Shown: piece after piece, positions 1-10,100 of the stretch
Numbering within the stretch: the first letter of the stretch is position 1
Layout of the letters: each line of letters opens with the position of its first letter
Origin: Phycisphaerales bacterium
Lineage (GTDB): Bacteria; Planctomycetota; Phycisphaerae; Phycisphaerales; UBA1924
Assembly (NCBI GenBank): GCA_016793015.1
Contig: JAEUJD010000075.1
Span: 1 to 35,135 of the forward strand
Reading direction: 5' to 3'
Length of the DNA stretch: 35,135 bases
Program-made: the position numbers and the translations under genes
Notes under the pieces: model-generated
The model's input: the letters and a program-made list of their open reading frames with translations, nothing else
What the model was told of the DNA's origin: nothing
Databases searched by the model: none

Positions 1-352
1 TGTCGCCGTAATCCTCGTGGCGCTTCGTTCCCTCGAAAAGCTCGAACGGCTCGAGCGCAGGCATGAGCATCTCGGTGGCGCCCGCGGCATCCATCTCATC
101 GCGCACGATCGCGGCGACCTTGTTGATCACGCGATGTGCGAGCGGCAGGTAGTCGTAGATTCCGGCGCCCACCTGGCGGATGAAGCCGGCACGGTGCAGC
201 AGGATGTGGCTCGGGGTTTCGGCGTCGTTCGGCGCTTCACGCGTCGTCGGAATGAGCGACTTGCTCCAGCGATGAGCAACGCCGGAGCGGACAGAAGAAA
301 CGACTGCTTTTTTGGTGGCGGCAGCGCCATCGGCCTGTGCTTGGGGGGTCAT
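1..352 (-). CDS. proS: Prolyl-tRNA synthetase, N-terminal part (cut by window edge)
   Basis: This class II aminoacyl-tRNA synthetase charges tRNA-Pro with proline in the cytoplasm. The reverse strand reads from an ATG at 352 through about 117 codons to the window edge with no stop. After a 27-residue Ala/Lys/Ser-rich extension it shows the ProS opening: RWSKSLIPTTREAP, then SHILLHRAGFIRQVGAGIY, DYLPLAHRVINKV and AGATEMLMPALEP. These match the start of the bacterial ProS catalytic domain, including the motif 1 region. The C-terminal two-thirds, with motifs 2 and 3 and the anticodon-binding domain, lie outside the window. The next gene upstream ends at 404, so a short spacer separates them on the same strand. 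The family is clear. The exact start is less so, because the N-terminal extension is longer than usual. Confidence 0.9.
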   Translation of the reverse strand, partial: MTPQAQADGAAATKKAVVSSVRSGVAHRWSKSLIPTTREAPNDAETPSHILLHRAGFIRQVGAGIYDYLPLAHRVINKVAAIVRDEMDAAGATEMLMPALEPFELFEGTKRHEDYGD

Positions 353-403
353 AGGCCCCAAGGTTAGGTGGCTGCACTGCTGTTCTGTACCGCGGAAGCC
401 GGT

Positions 404-1054
404 TTATGCCGACGTCGTCGACGTGCTGCGAGCGGGCGACCAGCCGAGGCTTTGGAGCACCGGGACCCACCGCTCGGCACGCTGGAGCGCGTGCTCGTCC
501 TTCGGCCCGGCCCCCCACCACCAGCAGAGCTCGACCGGCACGTTCATGTCGATGACGAGATCGGCGATCTGCTTGTCGCTCAGATCCGCGAACGGCGTGT
601 CAACCTTGATCGCGGGCTTACCGTGCTCGGCGCTGTCGAGGCTGGCTAGGCGAGTCACCAGCAACGCGCGATCGACGGCCCGGGCAATCTTCTCAATATC
701 CGCAGCGCCCGCAAACTGCACCGGCCACACAACCAGGTCGCAACCGAGCTGCGCCGCCTGATAGGTCGCGCCGATCAGATTCAGCGTTTCGTTCAACCCG
801 GCACCGAAGGAACCGTGAGCGCCCGGCCCACGCAGTTCGCCCCGCGCCTCCGCGGTATCAAGTTCGAAGAGCTTGGCCTGTTTCTCGACCGACTGGCGAC
901 GAGCACGATTCGTCTCGTCCCCTACCGGCATGAACAGCACGATCGGGCGAGCCGCCTTCTCATCGCCGCCGGCACTCACGATCGCTTCGCGTGCCGCGGC
1001 ACAGGCAACAAGCGACGCGAGCGAACCATCCGAGATCACCAGTGTGCGAGACAT
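404..1054 (-). CDS. QueC-like PP-loop superfamily protein, apparently degenerate
   Basis: This 216-residue protein aligns by eye with QueC, the ATP-dependent 7-cyano-7-deazaguanine synthase of queuosine precursor synthesis. It has an opening beta strand and loop, a central GLNETLNLIGATYQAAQLGCD helix-strand segment, and a TPFADLSDKQIADLVIDM segment like the QueC region before its zinc site. The key residues are missing. The PP-loop SGGxDS appears as SDGSLAS, and the C-terminal cysteine cluster that binds zinc in QueC is replaced by ELCWWWGAGPKDEH with one cysteine. It may therefore be inactive, or may do another job in the same fold. A tgt gene lies 10 kb away on the same strand. I chose the ATG at 1054 because the fold starts there; an ATG at 1141 would add 29 residues unlike the family. 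No good ribosome binding site is visible for either start. Confidence 0.6.
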   Translation of the reverse strand: MSRTLVISDGSLASLVACAAAREAIVSAGGDEKAARPIVLFMPVGDETNRARRQSVEKQAKLFELDTAEARGELRGPGAHGSFGAGLNETLNLIGATYQAAQLGCDLVVWPVQFAGAADIEKIARAVDRALLVTRLASLDSAEHGKPAIKVDTPFADLSDKQIADLVIDMNVPVELCWWWGAGPKDEHALQRAERWVPVLQSLGWSPARSTSTTSA

Positions 1055-1222
1055 GTTCGAGTTGTGAGAGGTTGTTCCCATCGAGTGAGCCCCACCCGGC
1101 TTCTTCGTCTTCGGTCGCTCTGCGGATGCCCGGCGCGACAAGAAAAGCGATCGGCCATATCGAATACGTCCCCCGTGCAGGCGGGTTCCAAGCGCGAAGT
1201 CTGGTGGAAACGTTTTCGGCTG

Positions 1223-2791
1223 TTACGGGGCGTGAGAGTAAAACTTTGTCGCATTCGCCTTGAGCGCCGCAAGGTCTTCCTTTCGGACGTACATCATGTG
1301 GCCGGATTTGTAGTAATTCATCGTCACGTTCTTGCGCAGTTCCGGCTCCAGATTCATGTGAGCCACGGTGTATTCGCTTGCAAAGAAAGGCGTTGCAAGG
1401 TCAAAGTACCCGCTCTCGATCGTCACCCGCAAATACGGATTCCTACTGATCGCCCCCGAAAGCGTCCGGCTGACATCCGGGTAGGAAGAATCCGAAGGAA
1501 ACTTCCACGGACGCACCCGACCGGTCAGAATCTCGTAATTCACATCCGATTCAAACTTCAGTTCGCCCCGGACATACGCGTTCAACGCCGCCGTGTACGG
1601 CCCCACGATCGCCGCGTAGCTCGGGTCGTACTCGGTGCGATCCGAGACGTCGTTGCCATCAAAGCCCTTATACCGGCTGTCCAGCCGCCCCACCGTCCGG
1701 CCCTGATCGCGCAGCAATTCCTTCGTGAACGAGAAAATCGGCACCCGCAAGTTGCTCCGGATGATGAACTCTTTGCTCAGCCCGATCAGGTCCGAAAGTT
1801 TCTGCGCAACCGCATCGGTCTCTTCCTTCGAAAGCCGATCGCCTTTCGCGAGCGCGAGCAGGTATTCATTGCTCGCAAAAGTGCGTGCCTGCTCGATCGT
1901 CTTCTCCAGGTCCTGATCGAACGGCGCCTTCAGCTTCTTGTGGTAAAATGCCGTGGCCGAGTACGTCGGCAAGAAGAGCCAATACGCCTCGTCGTTCCCG
2001 GTATCGAACGACAAGGTCTGAAAGTTCAGCACCATCGAGATCAGCGAAATGCCGTTGAGGTAGATCCCCAGGCGGTCCTGCAAATCGCCCGAAAGAGCCG
2101 CGGCACGGGTTGTTCCGTAGCTCTCGCCCGCCAGAAACTTCGGCGACAGCCACCGGTCGTTGCGCACCAGCCAGAGCCGAATGAAGTCCGCGACCGATTT
2201 CGCGTCCTCGTTCAGCCCGTGAAATTTGCTCGCATCCTCGCCATCCGCAGCGCGGCTGAATCCCGTGCTCACCGGATCGATAAAGACCAGGTCTGTCAGG
2301 TCGAGCCACGACGATTCGTTGTCCACCAGCGTCGCCGGCGGCACCGGCATCTGCCCCTCATCGCCAAAGACCACCCGCCGCGGGCCGAGCGCACCCATGT
2401 GCAACCAGACCGAACTCGAACCCGGCCCACCATTGAACGTGAACGTCACCGGCCGCTTCGCCTGATCCGGCCGAACCCATTCCCCGTTCGGTCCCGTCTT
2501 CTCCAGTTTCTCGTACGCGATGTAGAAGACGCTCGCCTTGCTCTTCCCGTAATCATCCGGCTGCGGCATCAGCCCCGTCGTCGCCCGGTAGTGAATCAAC
2601 TGCCCGCCGATCGTGATCTCGTGCTCGGTAACAACCGGCGACTTCTCGCCGTCCTTGAGATCGGCTTTGGACTTGGAATCGGTCTTCGCATCGGTTTTCG
2701 CATCCGGCTTCTTGTCGCCGGCGTCCTGTGCCGAGGCAACCGGAGCGAGAGCGAAAAACACTGAGGCCAGAAGGATCGACGTCATCTTCAT
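1223..2791 (-). CDS. Exported serine carboxypeptidase, family S10
   Basis: This 522-residue alpha/beta hydrolase should remove C-terminal residues from peptides outside the cytoplasm. A signal peptide (MKMTSILLASVFFALAPVASA) is followed by a Lys/Asp-rich stretch with repeated DAKTD. The S10 core shows FNGGPGSSS at about 120-127 (oxyanion region), the nucleophile in GESYG (Ser224), Asp464 in SGYFDLATPF and His498 in KSGHMMY, so the whole catalytic triad is present. The ATG at 2791 gives the signal peptide directly at the N-terminus; the longer frame would overlap thpR, which ends at 2814. With the chosen start the gap to thpR is 22 bases, so the two are probably co-transcribed. Substrate is unknown. 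Nutrient peptide degradation is an inference. Confidence 0.93.
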   Translation of the reverse strand: MKMTSILLASVFFALAPVASAQDAGDKKPDAKTDAKTDSKSKADLKDGEKSPVVTEHEITIGGQLIHYRATTGLMPQPDDYGKSKASVFYIAYEKLEKTGPNGEWVRPDQAKRPVTFTFNGGPGSSSVWLHMGALGPRRVVFGDEGQMPVPPATLVDNESSWLDLTDLVFIDPVSTGFSRAADGEDASKFHGLNEDAKSVADFIRLWLVRNDRWLSPKFLAGESYGTTRAAALSGDLQDRLGIYLNGISLISMVLNFQTLSFDTGNDEAYWLFLPTYSATAFYHKKLKAPFDQDLEKTIEQARTFASNEYLLALAKGDRLSKEETDAVAQKLSDLIGLSKEFIIRSNLRVPIFSFTKELLRDQGRTVGRLDSRYKGFDGNDVSDRTEYDPSYAAIVGPYTAALNAYVRGELKFESDVNYEILTGRVRPWKFPSDSSYPDVSRTLSGAISRNPYLRVTIESGYFDLATPFFASEYTVAHMNLEPELRKNVTMNYYKSGHMMYVRKEDLAALKANATKFYSHAP

Positions 2792-2813
2792 GGCCGCATC
2801 GTACCGGATCGCG

Positions 2814-3353
2814 TCAGGCCGGCTGCAACGCAAAGACCTTGTCCACCTCGTGTACCGCCCCGTCGGCACAAATCCGGCTTCTCATCAGCCGGAGTTCGCC
2901 AAGGACGAATTCCTCGCCCGGCAGAGGCGAGGAAAACCGCTCGACCGCCTTGCCGGGGAAACGTGCAAGCGTGAAGTGAGGCATGAATTCCGATTGCCGG
3001 GCGCGGTTCAGCGCAAGCCTTTGCGCCAGCCTGCGTTGGATCTCCGCCAGGGAGCGGGGCAGATCCGAAATCGCCGCGAGCAACCGAGGCATGCCCCGCT
3101 CCGGAAGCATCACCAGCTCGCAGGCTTTGAGCGCGATCGGCTGGAAGCCCGCAACACTCCGACCGATCGACTCGCGGATATCGGGCAGTTCGCGCTCATC
3201 GTGCTCCCCGAGAAAAACGAGCGTCAGATGAACCTGCTCCGGCACCGTGAAACGCACATCCGGAGGCAACGCCGCTCGCGCAGCGCGAAGCCACCCCTCC
3301 ACCACCGAACGGGGCGGATACGCAGCGACAAAGAGCCTCAGAACGCGGCCCAT
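2814..3353 (-). CDS. thpR: RNA 2',3'-cyclic phosphodiesterase (2H family)
   Basis: This 179-residue protein has the two HxTx motifs that define 2H phosphoesterases: HLTL at His42 and HFTL at His126. The start MGRVLRLFVAAYPP matches the usual ThpR opening (RLFxAxxPP). Family members open 2',3'-cyclic phosphates on RNA ends and can ligate tRNA halves in vitro; the physiological role is not settled. Length agrees with the family. It sits 8 bases downstream of the uxs-like stop at 3362 and 22 bases upstream of the S10 peptidase, all on the minus strand, so it is probably part of one transcript, though no functional link is evident. Confidence 0.92.
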   Translation of the reverse strand: MGRVLRLFVAAYPPRSVVEGWLRAARAALPPDVRFTVPEQVHLTLVFLGEHDERELPDIRESIGRSVAGFQPIALKACELVMLPERGMPRLLAAISDLPRSLAEIQRRLAQRLALNRARQSEFMPHFTLARFPGKAVERFSSPLPGEEFVLGELRLMRSRICADGAVHEVDKVFALQPA

Positions 3354-3361
3354 GGCACTTG

Positions 3362-4333
3362 CTAGAAATTGGGCGTCGGCGCTCGGAACTGATCGAGATC
3401 AAGACCCCGGAAATACTCAATCGTCTTCGCCAGCCCGGCATCGAGTGCAACCTTCGGTTCCCATCCCAACTTCGCCTTCGCAAGGGTGATATCGGGCTGA
3501 CGCTGCGTGGGGTCATCCGCCGGCAGCGGGCGCTTCACCAGCTTCGATTTCGAGCCCGTCATCTTGATCACGGTTTCCGCAAGCAGCGCGATGCTCATCT
3601 CATTCGGGTTGCCCAGGTTCACCGGCCCGTGGAAATCATCCGGACCGTTCATCATCGCGATCAGGCCGTCGACCAGATCGTCCACGTAGCAGAATGACCG
3701 GGTCTGCGAGCCGTCGCCGAAAATCGAGATGTCATTCCCGGCGAGCGCCTGCCGGATGAAATTGCTCACCACGCGTCCATCAAACGGGTGCATCCGCGGG
3801 CCGTATGTGTTGAAAATCCGAACCACGCGGATGTTCAGTTTGTTCATCCGCTGGTAATCAAAGAACAGCGTCTCCGCCGCACGCTTCCCCTCGTCGTAGC
3901 AGGCCCGCGGCCCGATCGGGTTCACATTCCCCCGGTAACTCTCCACCTGCGGGTGCACCTCCGGGTCGCCGTACACCTCGCTCGTCGAGGCCTGCAGGAT
4001 CTTCGCCCGGCACCGGCGCGCCATCCCGAGCAGGTTGATCGCTCCCATCACGCTCGTCTTCATCGTCTTGATCGGGTTGTACTGGTAGTGCCCCGGCGCC
4101 GCGGGGCACGCGAGGTTGTAGATCTCGTCCACCTCGAGCCAGATCGGATGCGTGACGTCGTGCCGGATCAGTTCAAAGTTCGGCCGCCCGAGCAGGTGCG
4201 AGATATTGCTCTTCTGGCTCGTGAAGAAGTTGTCCACGCAAATCACATCATGACCCGCGTTCACCAGGCGATCGCACAGATGCGAACCAAGAAAACCCGC
4301 ACCGCCCGTGACCACAATCCGCCGAATCTTCAT
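3362..4333 (-). CDS. UDP-glucuronate decarboxylase-like SDR epimerase
   Basis: This 323-residue extended short-chain dehydrogenase shows the NAD-binding [10 protein letters not shown] at residues 9-18, Ser118-Glu119 in STSEVYGDP, and the catalytic Tyr146 and Lys150 in CYDEGKR. The order STSEVYGDP, then [17 protein letters not shown], then [10 protein letters not shown] is characteristic of UDP-xylose synthase (UXS), which oxidises and decarboxylates UDP-glucuronate to UDP-xylose. The family PASPPHYQ segment is PAAPGHYQ here. The product would supply xylose for surface polysaccharide; a family 9 glycosyltransferase is encoded at 23.9 kb. The start codon overlaps the aldo/keto reductase stop (ATGA, 4330-4333), so translation is probably coupled. 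A related dTDP-glucose dehydratase is a less likely alternative. Confidence 0.88.
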   Translation of the reverse strand: MKIRRIVVTGGAGFLGSHLCDRLVNAGHDVICVDNFFTSQKSNISHLLGRPNFELIRHDVTHPIWLEVDEIYNLACPAAPGHYQYNPIKTMKTSVMGAINLLGMARRCRAKILQASTSEVYGDPEVHPQVESYRGNVNPIGPRACYDEGKRAAETLFFDYQRMNKLNIRVVRIFNTYGPRMHPFDGRVVSNFIRQALAGNDISIFGDGSQTRSFCYVDDLVDGLIAMMNGPDDFHGPVNLGNPNEMSIALLAETVIKMTGSKSKLVKRPLPADDPTQRQPDITLAKAKLGWEPKVALDAGLAKTIEYFRGLDLDQFRAPTPNF

Positions 4334-5160
4334 GCGCCCTTCTCCGACTTCTTCCCGTCGTTCGCTCGTGCGAGTTCATCGGCCGCTTGTGCCGCCGCCT
4401 CGCAGTTCTCTTGCAAGTGCCCGATATTTGTGGTCCCAACGACGACGCTGCACACACCCGGGATCGCCAATGTCCGCTTCATCGCGCTCCGGATCGGGTC
4501 GGCGCCCAGCTTGTCCAGGTGCCCGCTCGCAAGGGCCTTCTTCGCGAAAATGCCGACGCCCCTCGTCTCCGCTCGCGCCGAGAGAATCTCCATCGGTTCC
4601 GCCCCGCCGAATTCCACCATCAGCACGTCTGCCCATTCGAGCGCTCGCGCCGCACCCTCGAATGACTTGATCGAGGCTCCGATCAGCCTCACATGCCCTT
4701 TGCTCCGCGCACCGGTCAGCGCCCCGATCGCCCCCGAAAAACCGCCCGACTCCTTTTCTGCAACACCGTCCGAGTGAATCAGCACGCAACCGAGCTGCGC
4801 AGCACCCAGCCGCTCTCGGCTTCTTTCGATGCTCGCAGAGATCGCCTTCTTCGAAAAATCAAAGCTCGAGGTCGCGCCATCCCATGCTTCGCCCGCCTTG
4901 GTCACAATCAACCACGGGTGCGTCCGACCCTTGAGCAGCCTTCCGAGCCGCTCCTCCGAGGTTCCATACGCCGGCGCCGTGTCCAGCAGATTGATCCCGA
5001 GCGCTTCCGCTGCATCGAGCAGCCCGGCCGCTTCCGCATCGCTCGGCAGCCGCACCGGCTCCGCACCCTTTGGATACTTCAGCCCCGAATCTCGCCCAAA
5101 TTTGACGGTCCCAAACCCGACGCAACTGACCAGCACGCCGGATCGACCGAGCGCACGCAT
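4330..5160 (-). CDS. Aldo/keto reductase
   Basis: This 276-residue NADPH-dependent oxidoreductase of the aldo/keto reductase superfamily has all four catalytic residues: Asp60 in LLDTAPAYG, Tyr65, Lys88 in IVTKAGE and His129 in VLIHSDG. The opening [18 protein letters not shown] is typical of the family (xxLGxTGxxVSxxGxG), so I chose the ATG at 5160 over a TTG at 5199 that would run into the upstream gene. The upstream FAD oxidoreductase stop lies 20 bases away, and the downstream uxs-like gene overlaps by four bases. The substrate cannot be told from sequence. The ALSxxD-type C-terminal part is short compared with canonical members. Confidence 0.88.
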   Translation of the reverse strand: MRALGRSGVLVSCVGFGTVKFGRDSGLKYPKGAEPVRLPSDAEAAGLLDAAEALGINLLDTAPAYGTSEERLGRLLKGRTHPWLIVTKAGEAWDGATSSFDFSKKAISASIERSRERLGAAQLGCVLIHSDGVAEKESGGFSGAIGALTGARSKGHVRLIGASIKSFEGAARALEWADVLMVEFGGAEPMEILSARAETRGVGIFAKKALASGHLDKLGADPIRSAMKRTLAIPGVCSVVVGTTNIGHLQENCEAAAQAADELARANDGKKSEKGA

Positions 5161-5180
5161 CGCGAGTTTCGAAGTTGGGT

Positions 5181-6371
5181 TTACGCCGGCGATTGCCAAG
5201 GAGCCAAAGCGTAGTCGGGGCGGCGCACGCGACCGACCTCCGGTTCGATTGCCCCGGTCGGCGCGATCCGCTCGCGCACAAGCTTCAGCACCTCGTCCGC
5301 CGCCGCCGGCGCCATCACCAGTTTGGTCGGCCAGACCGCGATCGCGCCCGTTCCCCCACCCGTTCCCCCACCGGTGCCATCAATCCTCCGCACCACCGGC
5401 CCATCGGGCCGCTTGCCCGATGCGTCCTTCCCCTCCGCCCGGGAGATCCGAATTGTCCGAAAATTCCATCCCGCCAGCGACAGCGAATGAAAGCACGATC
5501 GCAGTTCCGACTTCGCAGCCTCGATCTGGTCCTCGGGCGTCCGCGCCACACCTTGCTCCGCGAGATCGCCTCCGACATACCAGTGCGTTAGGCCCCCCAC
5601 ATCCGCGCTCGTGATCGTCAGCCGGGGTTTGTCCGTCGCCGAGGCGACCCAGTGGCCGAAAATCTTCCCCGGTGCGCCGCTCGCAACCACCATGTGCAGG
5701 TCCCGGTGCTGTGTCCACGCCGCCGGATCCTTCCCAAGCAGCTCGAGCAGCAGCTCATTCCCCGCTCCCGCGCACAACACCACGGCTCCGGCCTCGAATT
5801 CACCCCCGCCCGTCGTAACCCTCGTGCTCGCTCCGCCCGGCGTGATCGCGCGGACTTCTTCGCACACGATCGGCCCGGCCGCCGCGTCCGCCAGGCATCG
5901 CAGCACCGAAACCGGATTGATCACCGTCTCATCCACGCGATAGACCGACCGTCCGCGTATCTCCAAAAACGCTGGAATATCCCGACGCTCAGCCGCAACA
6001 ACACGGCTCGTCAGCACTTTCGACGCGATCGCGCCGGTCAACTTCGAGATCACCCCCGCATCCGTCCACATCAGCATCGAGGCCGCAACAACCTCGACGC
6101 CCGACAGATCCGGGCCTTCCTTCCCCGACATCGCATCGTCCCACACCCGCGCCGATGCCTCAGCCGTTGCCGCCGCTCGCGACGCTTCGGCGCTGAGCGC
6201 GTACTTCACCCCCCGATGCAGAATCCCCTGCGAAGCCGCCGTCTGCCCGTCGCCAAGCCGCGACCGCTCGATCAGCGCCACGCTGTATCCCGCGCTCGCC
6301 AGCCTCCAGCGGCACCAGAGCCCGGCGACCCCGCCGCCGATGATCACGACATCAACCCGCGATGCGCTCAA
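5181..6371 (-). CDS. FAD-dependent oxidoreductase, DAO family
   Basis: This 396-residue protein begins with the FAD-binding Rossmann motif VVIIGGGVAGLW (residues 8-19), then an Arg-rich helix and TAASQGILHRGVKYAL, the segment that in glycerol-3-phosphate dehydrogenase and hydroxyglutarate oxidase contacts the flavin. A second dinucleotide-binding strand reads EAGAVVLCAGAGN. It belongs to the D-amino acid oxidase / glycerol-3-phosphate dehydrogenase clan. Glycerol-3-phosphate or a 2-hydroxy acid are reasonable substrates, but none is proven. A 12-base tandem duplication inside the gene encodes TGGGTGGGTG and forms a G-quadruplex motif. The gene lies 18 bases downstream of the LysM gene and 20 bases upstream of the aldo/keto reductase on the same strand. 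Confidence 0.85.
   Translation of the reverse strand: MSASRVDVVIIGGGVAGLWCRWRLASAGYSVALIERSRLGDGQTAASQGILHRGVKYALSAEASRAAATAEASARVWDDAMSGKEGPDLSGVEVVAASMLMWTDAGVISKLTGAIASKVLTSRVVAAERRDIPAFLEIRGRSVYRVDETVINPVSVLRCLADAAAGPIVCEEVRAITPGGASTRVTTGGGEFEAGAVVLCAGAGNELLLELLGKDPAAWTQHRDLHMVVASGAPGKIFGHWVASATDKPRLTITSADVGGLTHWYVGGDLAEQGVARTPEDQIEAAKSELRSCFHSLSLAGWNFRTIRISRAEGKDASGKRPDGPVVRRIDGTGGGTGGGTGAIAVWPTKLVMAPAAADEVLKLVRERIAPTGAIEPEVGRVRRPDYALAPWQSPA
5347..5369 (-). other. G-quadruplex motif made by a 12-bp tandem repeat
   Basis: On the coding (minus) strand this stretch holds four G runs of 5, 3, 5 and 3 with loops AAC, T and AAC, which satisfies the usual intramolecular G4 pattern. It comes from tandem copies of GGTGGGGGAACG inside the FAD oxidoreductase gene and encodes a Gly/Thr linker. 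The repeat stays in frame. Confidence 0.7.
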
Positions 6372-6389
6372 ATCCCCTCCGATGCAGCT

Positions 6390-7067
6390 TCATAGCGGCG
6401 CCGCCGGAATCTGAAGCACCTGGCCCGGCCGTAGATCCTCGGCCCTGTTCAGCACGTTCCGGTTCGCCTTCAGGATCAGGTCAATCCGCTTGATCGTCCC
6501 GTAATATTTCTGCGAGATCCCCGTCAGCGTGTCCCCCTTCTCAACCGTGTGCGTTCTCGCGCCGGCCGGTGCCGATCCATCGCTCCGGGGGGGCGTTGGC
6601 GCCCGCGTTGTCGGCTTCCCCTGAATGTTCGCCGGATCGCGCGGGATACGAATCACCCGCCCCGCCCGTATCCGTGTCGGATCGACCAGCGGATTGGCGC
6701 TCGCGATCACGTCGGCCTTGCTCCGGCTCCCCAGAAACTTGAGCGCGATCGAGGCGAAGGTCTCCCCCGGCTGAACCGTGTAATCCTCAAACTCGGGTGC
6801 CACCACACCCCCGGTCACAGCCCGCGGCCCGGGCCGTGTATCGAGCGGGGCGGGCTGCACCGCCGGCTTTGAAAGCCCCGGGTCCGCCACAACGTTCGGC
6901 AACTTCGGGCGCGCGATCACATCGTCGGCGGGCTGCTCGGCCTTCGAGCCATCCGCCGTGCTGAAACTGATCTTGCCCTCGGTCGGCGTCCAAAGCCAGA
7001 ACACAATGATCCAGACGACCACCAGGCAGAGCAATCCGGCCGCGATCTTTCCGCCGTGGTGCTCCAC
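6390..7067 (-). CDS. Membrane-anchored protein with two LysM domains
   Basis: This 225-residue protein has one N-terminal transmembrane helix (GLLCLVVVWIIVFWLW), a Pro-rich linker, and two LysM repeats. The first lies at about 95-140 (YTVQPGETFASIALKFLG ... IRAGRVIRIP) and the second at about 172-221 (HTVEKGDTLTGISQKYYG ... LRPGQVLQIP). LysM modules bind the glycan chains of peptidoglycan, so this is probably an inner-membrane-anchored, periplasm-facing wall-binding protein with no enzyme domain. It starts with GTG at 7067; GGAGA seven bases upstream supports that start. It lies 49 bases downstream of secDF, so it may be read from the yajC-secDF transcript. Confidence 0.9.
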   Translation of the reverse strand: MEHHGGKIAAGLLCLVVVWIIVFWLWTPTEGKISFSTADGSKAEQPADDVIARPKLPNVVADPGLSKPAVQPAPLDTRPGPRAVTGGVVAPEFEDYTVQPGETFASIALKFLGSRSKADVIASANPLVDPTRIRAGRVIRIPRDPANIQGKPTTRAPTPPRSDGSAPAGARTHTVEKGDTLTGISQKYYGTIKRIDLILKANRNVLNRAEDLRPGQVLQIPAAPL

Positions 7068-7116
7068 GACCGGTCTCCGTGGGCATCCTGCCCGTTCGCC
7101 TCAAGCCACCCCGCGA

Positions 7117-10100
7117 TCAGCGTGCCGCCAGGACATTCCCGTGGATGGCATTCACCGCACGAGAGGCCCCTTCCGGCCGTTCGGACGGCGGTTGAGTATC
7201 GGCTTTCCGACGCTTGCCGGACCAAACCAGCGGAGCCGCAATTCCGACCGATGAATAGGTACCAACCACCAGGCCAACCGTCAGCGCGAACGCGAACGGC
7301 CGCATGCCTTCACCGCCCAGGATGTACAGGGCGATACACGCGAAGAACGTCGAACCGCCCGTAATCACGGTGCGGCTCAGCGTGTGGTTCACGGCGGTGT
7401 TGATCATGTCGTAGTCCGCCTCGGCGCTCTTGCCCTTGGTCTCGCGGATTCGGTCCATGATGACGATGGTGTCGTTCAGCGAATAGCCCGCGATCGTCAG
7501 CAGAGCCGCGATCATGTTCAGGTCGATCCGGAACGGCAGAAGCCCGAGGCTCTGCGCGATGGCCTCGGTCGCGGCGTGCTGGTACATCAACTGGCAGATC
7601 GCGATGCACACCACGACGATAACGACGTCGTGGATCAGCGCGAGCAGAGCCGCCAGCGAGAACCGCAGGCTCTTGAACCGGATCCAGATATAGATCGAGA
7701 TCAGCACAAAGCTCAGCGAGGTCGCCACAATCGCCTGCGCGCGGAACGATTCCGCGATCGCCGGGCTGAAGATCACCACGCTCGCGGGCGTCTGCGCCTG
7801 CGTCAACGCCGTCTCGATGAGCTGCCATTCACGGTTCGCGAGCTGGTCGGTCCAGCGCGCCTCGTTGTCGAACACCTTCAGGTTGTCGTCGTACACGACC
7901 ACGACGGCCGACTTTACCGCATTCACATCGCCCGCCGTGACGACGACCGCCCGCTTGCGTGCGAGCGTGTCGGCAAAGTCCGCGTTGCCCCGTTCCGATT
8001 CCAGACGCTGCTGCAGCGTGGCCAGCGGGATGGGAGGTGTGATGTCGTTCAGCACGATCGCCACGCCGCCGATCGAATCGCCGACGTTCCTGGGCTGCGC
8101 CAGCGTCGCCCCGATGTTCGTGCCAAGGTCACCCGTCGTCACGCGATGGATCGGCGCGTTGGCCGCACCCGCGTCCGAATCCACAAATCGCAGCGCGGGC
8201 TGCTGCTCCATGACATCCGCAAACTTGGCGACGATCGCCTCCAGCACCTGCTCGCTCTTGGTCGACGTCGTCTTGACCGTAAACCGCCAGCTCGTCACGC
8301 CGTCGCTTTGCGGATCGATCGGCAGCACCTCGGCGTTCACAAGGTCGCGAAGCGGGCTGTCGATCGAGGCACCCTCTGCGATAGCCGCAATGCGGTTCTG
8401 CACCTCGCCCCGGTTGAGCGTGACATGCTCGTCCGTGCCCGGGCCTTTGCTCTTGAACTCCAGCGTGACGGCAGTGCCGCCGCGGAACTCGTTGTCCAGC
8501 ATCTCGCGGCCCTGATAGGCAACCAGCGCCAGACCCGCGAGCACGTAAATCGTCGAAGCCGTAAAAAAGACCGGACGCAGCTTCAGCCAGTCCACGTTCG
8601 GCGTCAACGCCCGCTGCAAACCCGGCCACGCCAGGGGCAGCATGTTCACACGCTTCCAGCCCCAGCCGATCATGATCTCGAACATCAGGCGGCTGAACAC
8701 CAGGGCGCAGAACAGCGTCGATACAACGCCGATGCCCATCGTGATCGCAAACCCTCTGATCTCCTGCGTGCCCGTGTAGTACAGCACCACGCACACGATC
8801 AGGTTCGTGACGTTGCCGTCAACGATTGAACTGAACGCCTTGTCAAACCCGATCCGCACCGCCGTCTTCGTGTCCGCGCCTCGCAGAATCTCTTCTCGTA
8901 TGCGTTCGTACACCAGCACGTTCGAGTCGACCGCCATGCCGAACGTCAGGATGATCGCGGCAATACCCGGCATGCTGAACGCCGCGTGGTTCATCGCCAG
9001 CGCGCCCATCACCAGGATCGAGTTGGCCAGAAGCGCGATCACCGCGATCCCGCCCGCGCCGAAGTAGTACACGACCATGAACGCCGACACCGCCACCAGC
9101 GCAACCATGCCGGCCTTGAAGCCCTTCGCAAGGTTGTCCGCGCCCAGCTCCGGTCCAACCGAACTGATGCTGATCGGTTCGGGGCTCAGCTTGGCCTGCA
9201 GCGAACCCGCCGCCAGCACCCGGATCACATAGCGACGCTCGTCGGCGCTGAACTCGCCCGTAATCTGCCCGCTCTTGCTGATCGCAGAATTGAGCGTCGG
9301 CGCCGTATACACCTCGTTATCGAGCAGCACCGCCATGCGCTCGCGCACGTGGTCCTTCGTCAACTCGCCCAGCTTCGTCGCGCCCGGCGCATCCATCACG
9401 AAATCGATCGCCGGCACGCCCCGCTGGTCACGCCCTTCCGACGCACGCGAGACGCTCCAATCGCCGTCCGCTTTGGTCAGGCGGCTTCCCTTCACATCCC
9501 AGACCAGCATGTAGTACTGGCCCTGATACTCCTCGACAACATAATTCCTGCCCCGGAAAAACTCCGCCGGATTCGCCTCCAAAAACCGTAGATCCTGCTC
9601 CGAGTGATACCACCCGTCGATCTGGTTGATCCGCGCCCAGAGCGCCTCCGGTGGCCTCGCGGCCCGCGGCCCCTTCAACCGCAGTTCCTCACGCAGTTGC
9701 TGCTCATCCGACCGTCGACCCGGATCGACCGTGATCCGGAAACTCAGCACGCCCGCGCCCTGGAGCATCCGCACCAGGTCCTGCGGGTCGTCCAGAGTCG
9801 TCCGCTTCTTGGCGTACGCGGCGTACTTCTCCAGCACCGATTCAAGCTGGTCCTTCGCGTCCGGATACGAATCGCGGATACGCGACAACGCGTGCTCCCG
9901 CGCGCTCGGAAGCTGCACGGTTTTCCCCGCCGCGTCCTCGATACTCCGCTTGCGATCCGACAAGTTCAGCGCCTGACGCACTTCCGCCGGGGGCAGCACC
10001 GTCGCGAGCGCCGCCTTCGTCAATTCCTCGACGTGCAGCTCCGCCTCGCCCGCTTTGTCCACCAGAATGTCGAGTTCCGAAACCGGCGCATTCGCCGCCT

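Noticed and set aside
815..2764. A 649-codon open frame on the plus strand
   Set aside because: Antisense shadow of the S10 carboxypeptidase and QueC-like genes, with an Arg/Pro-rich composition and no family features.
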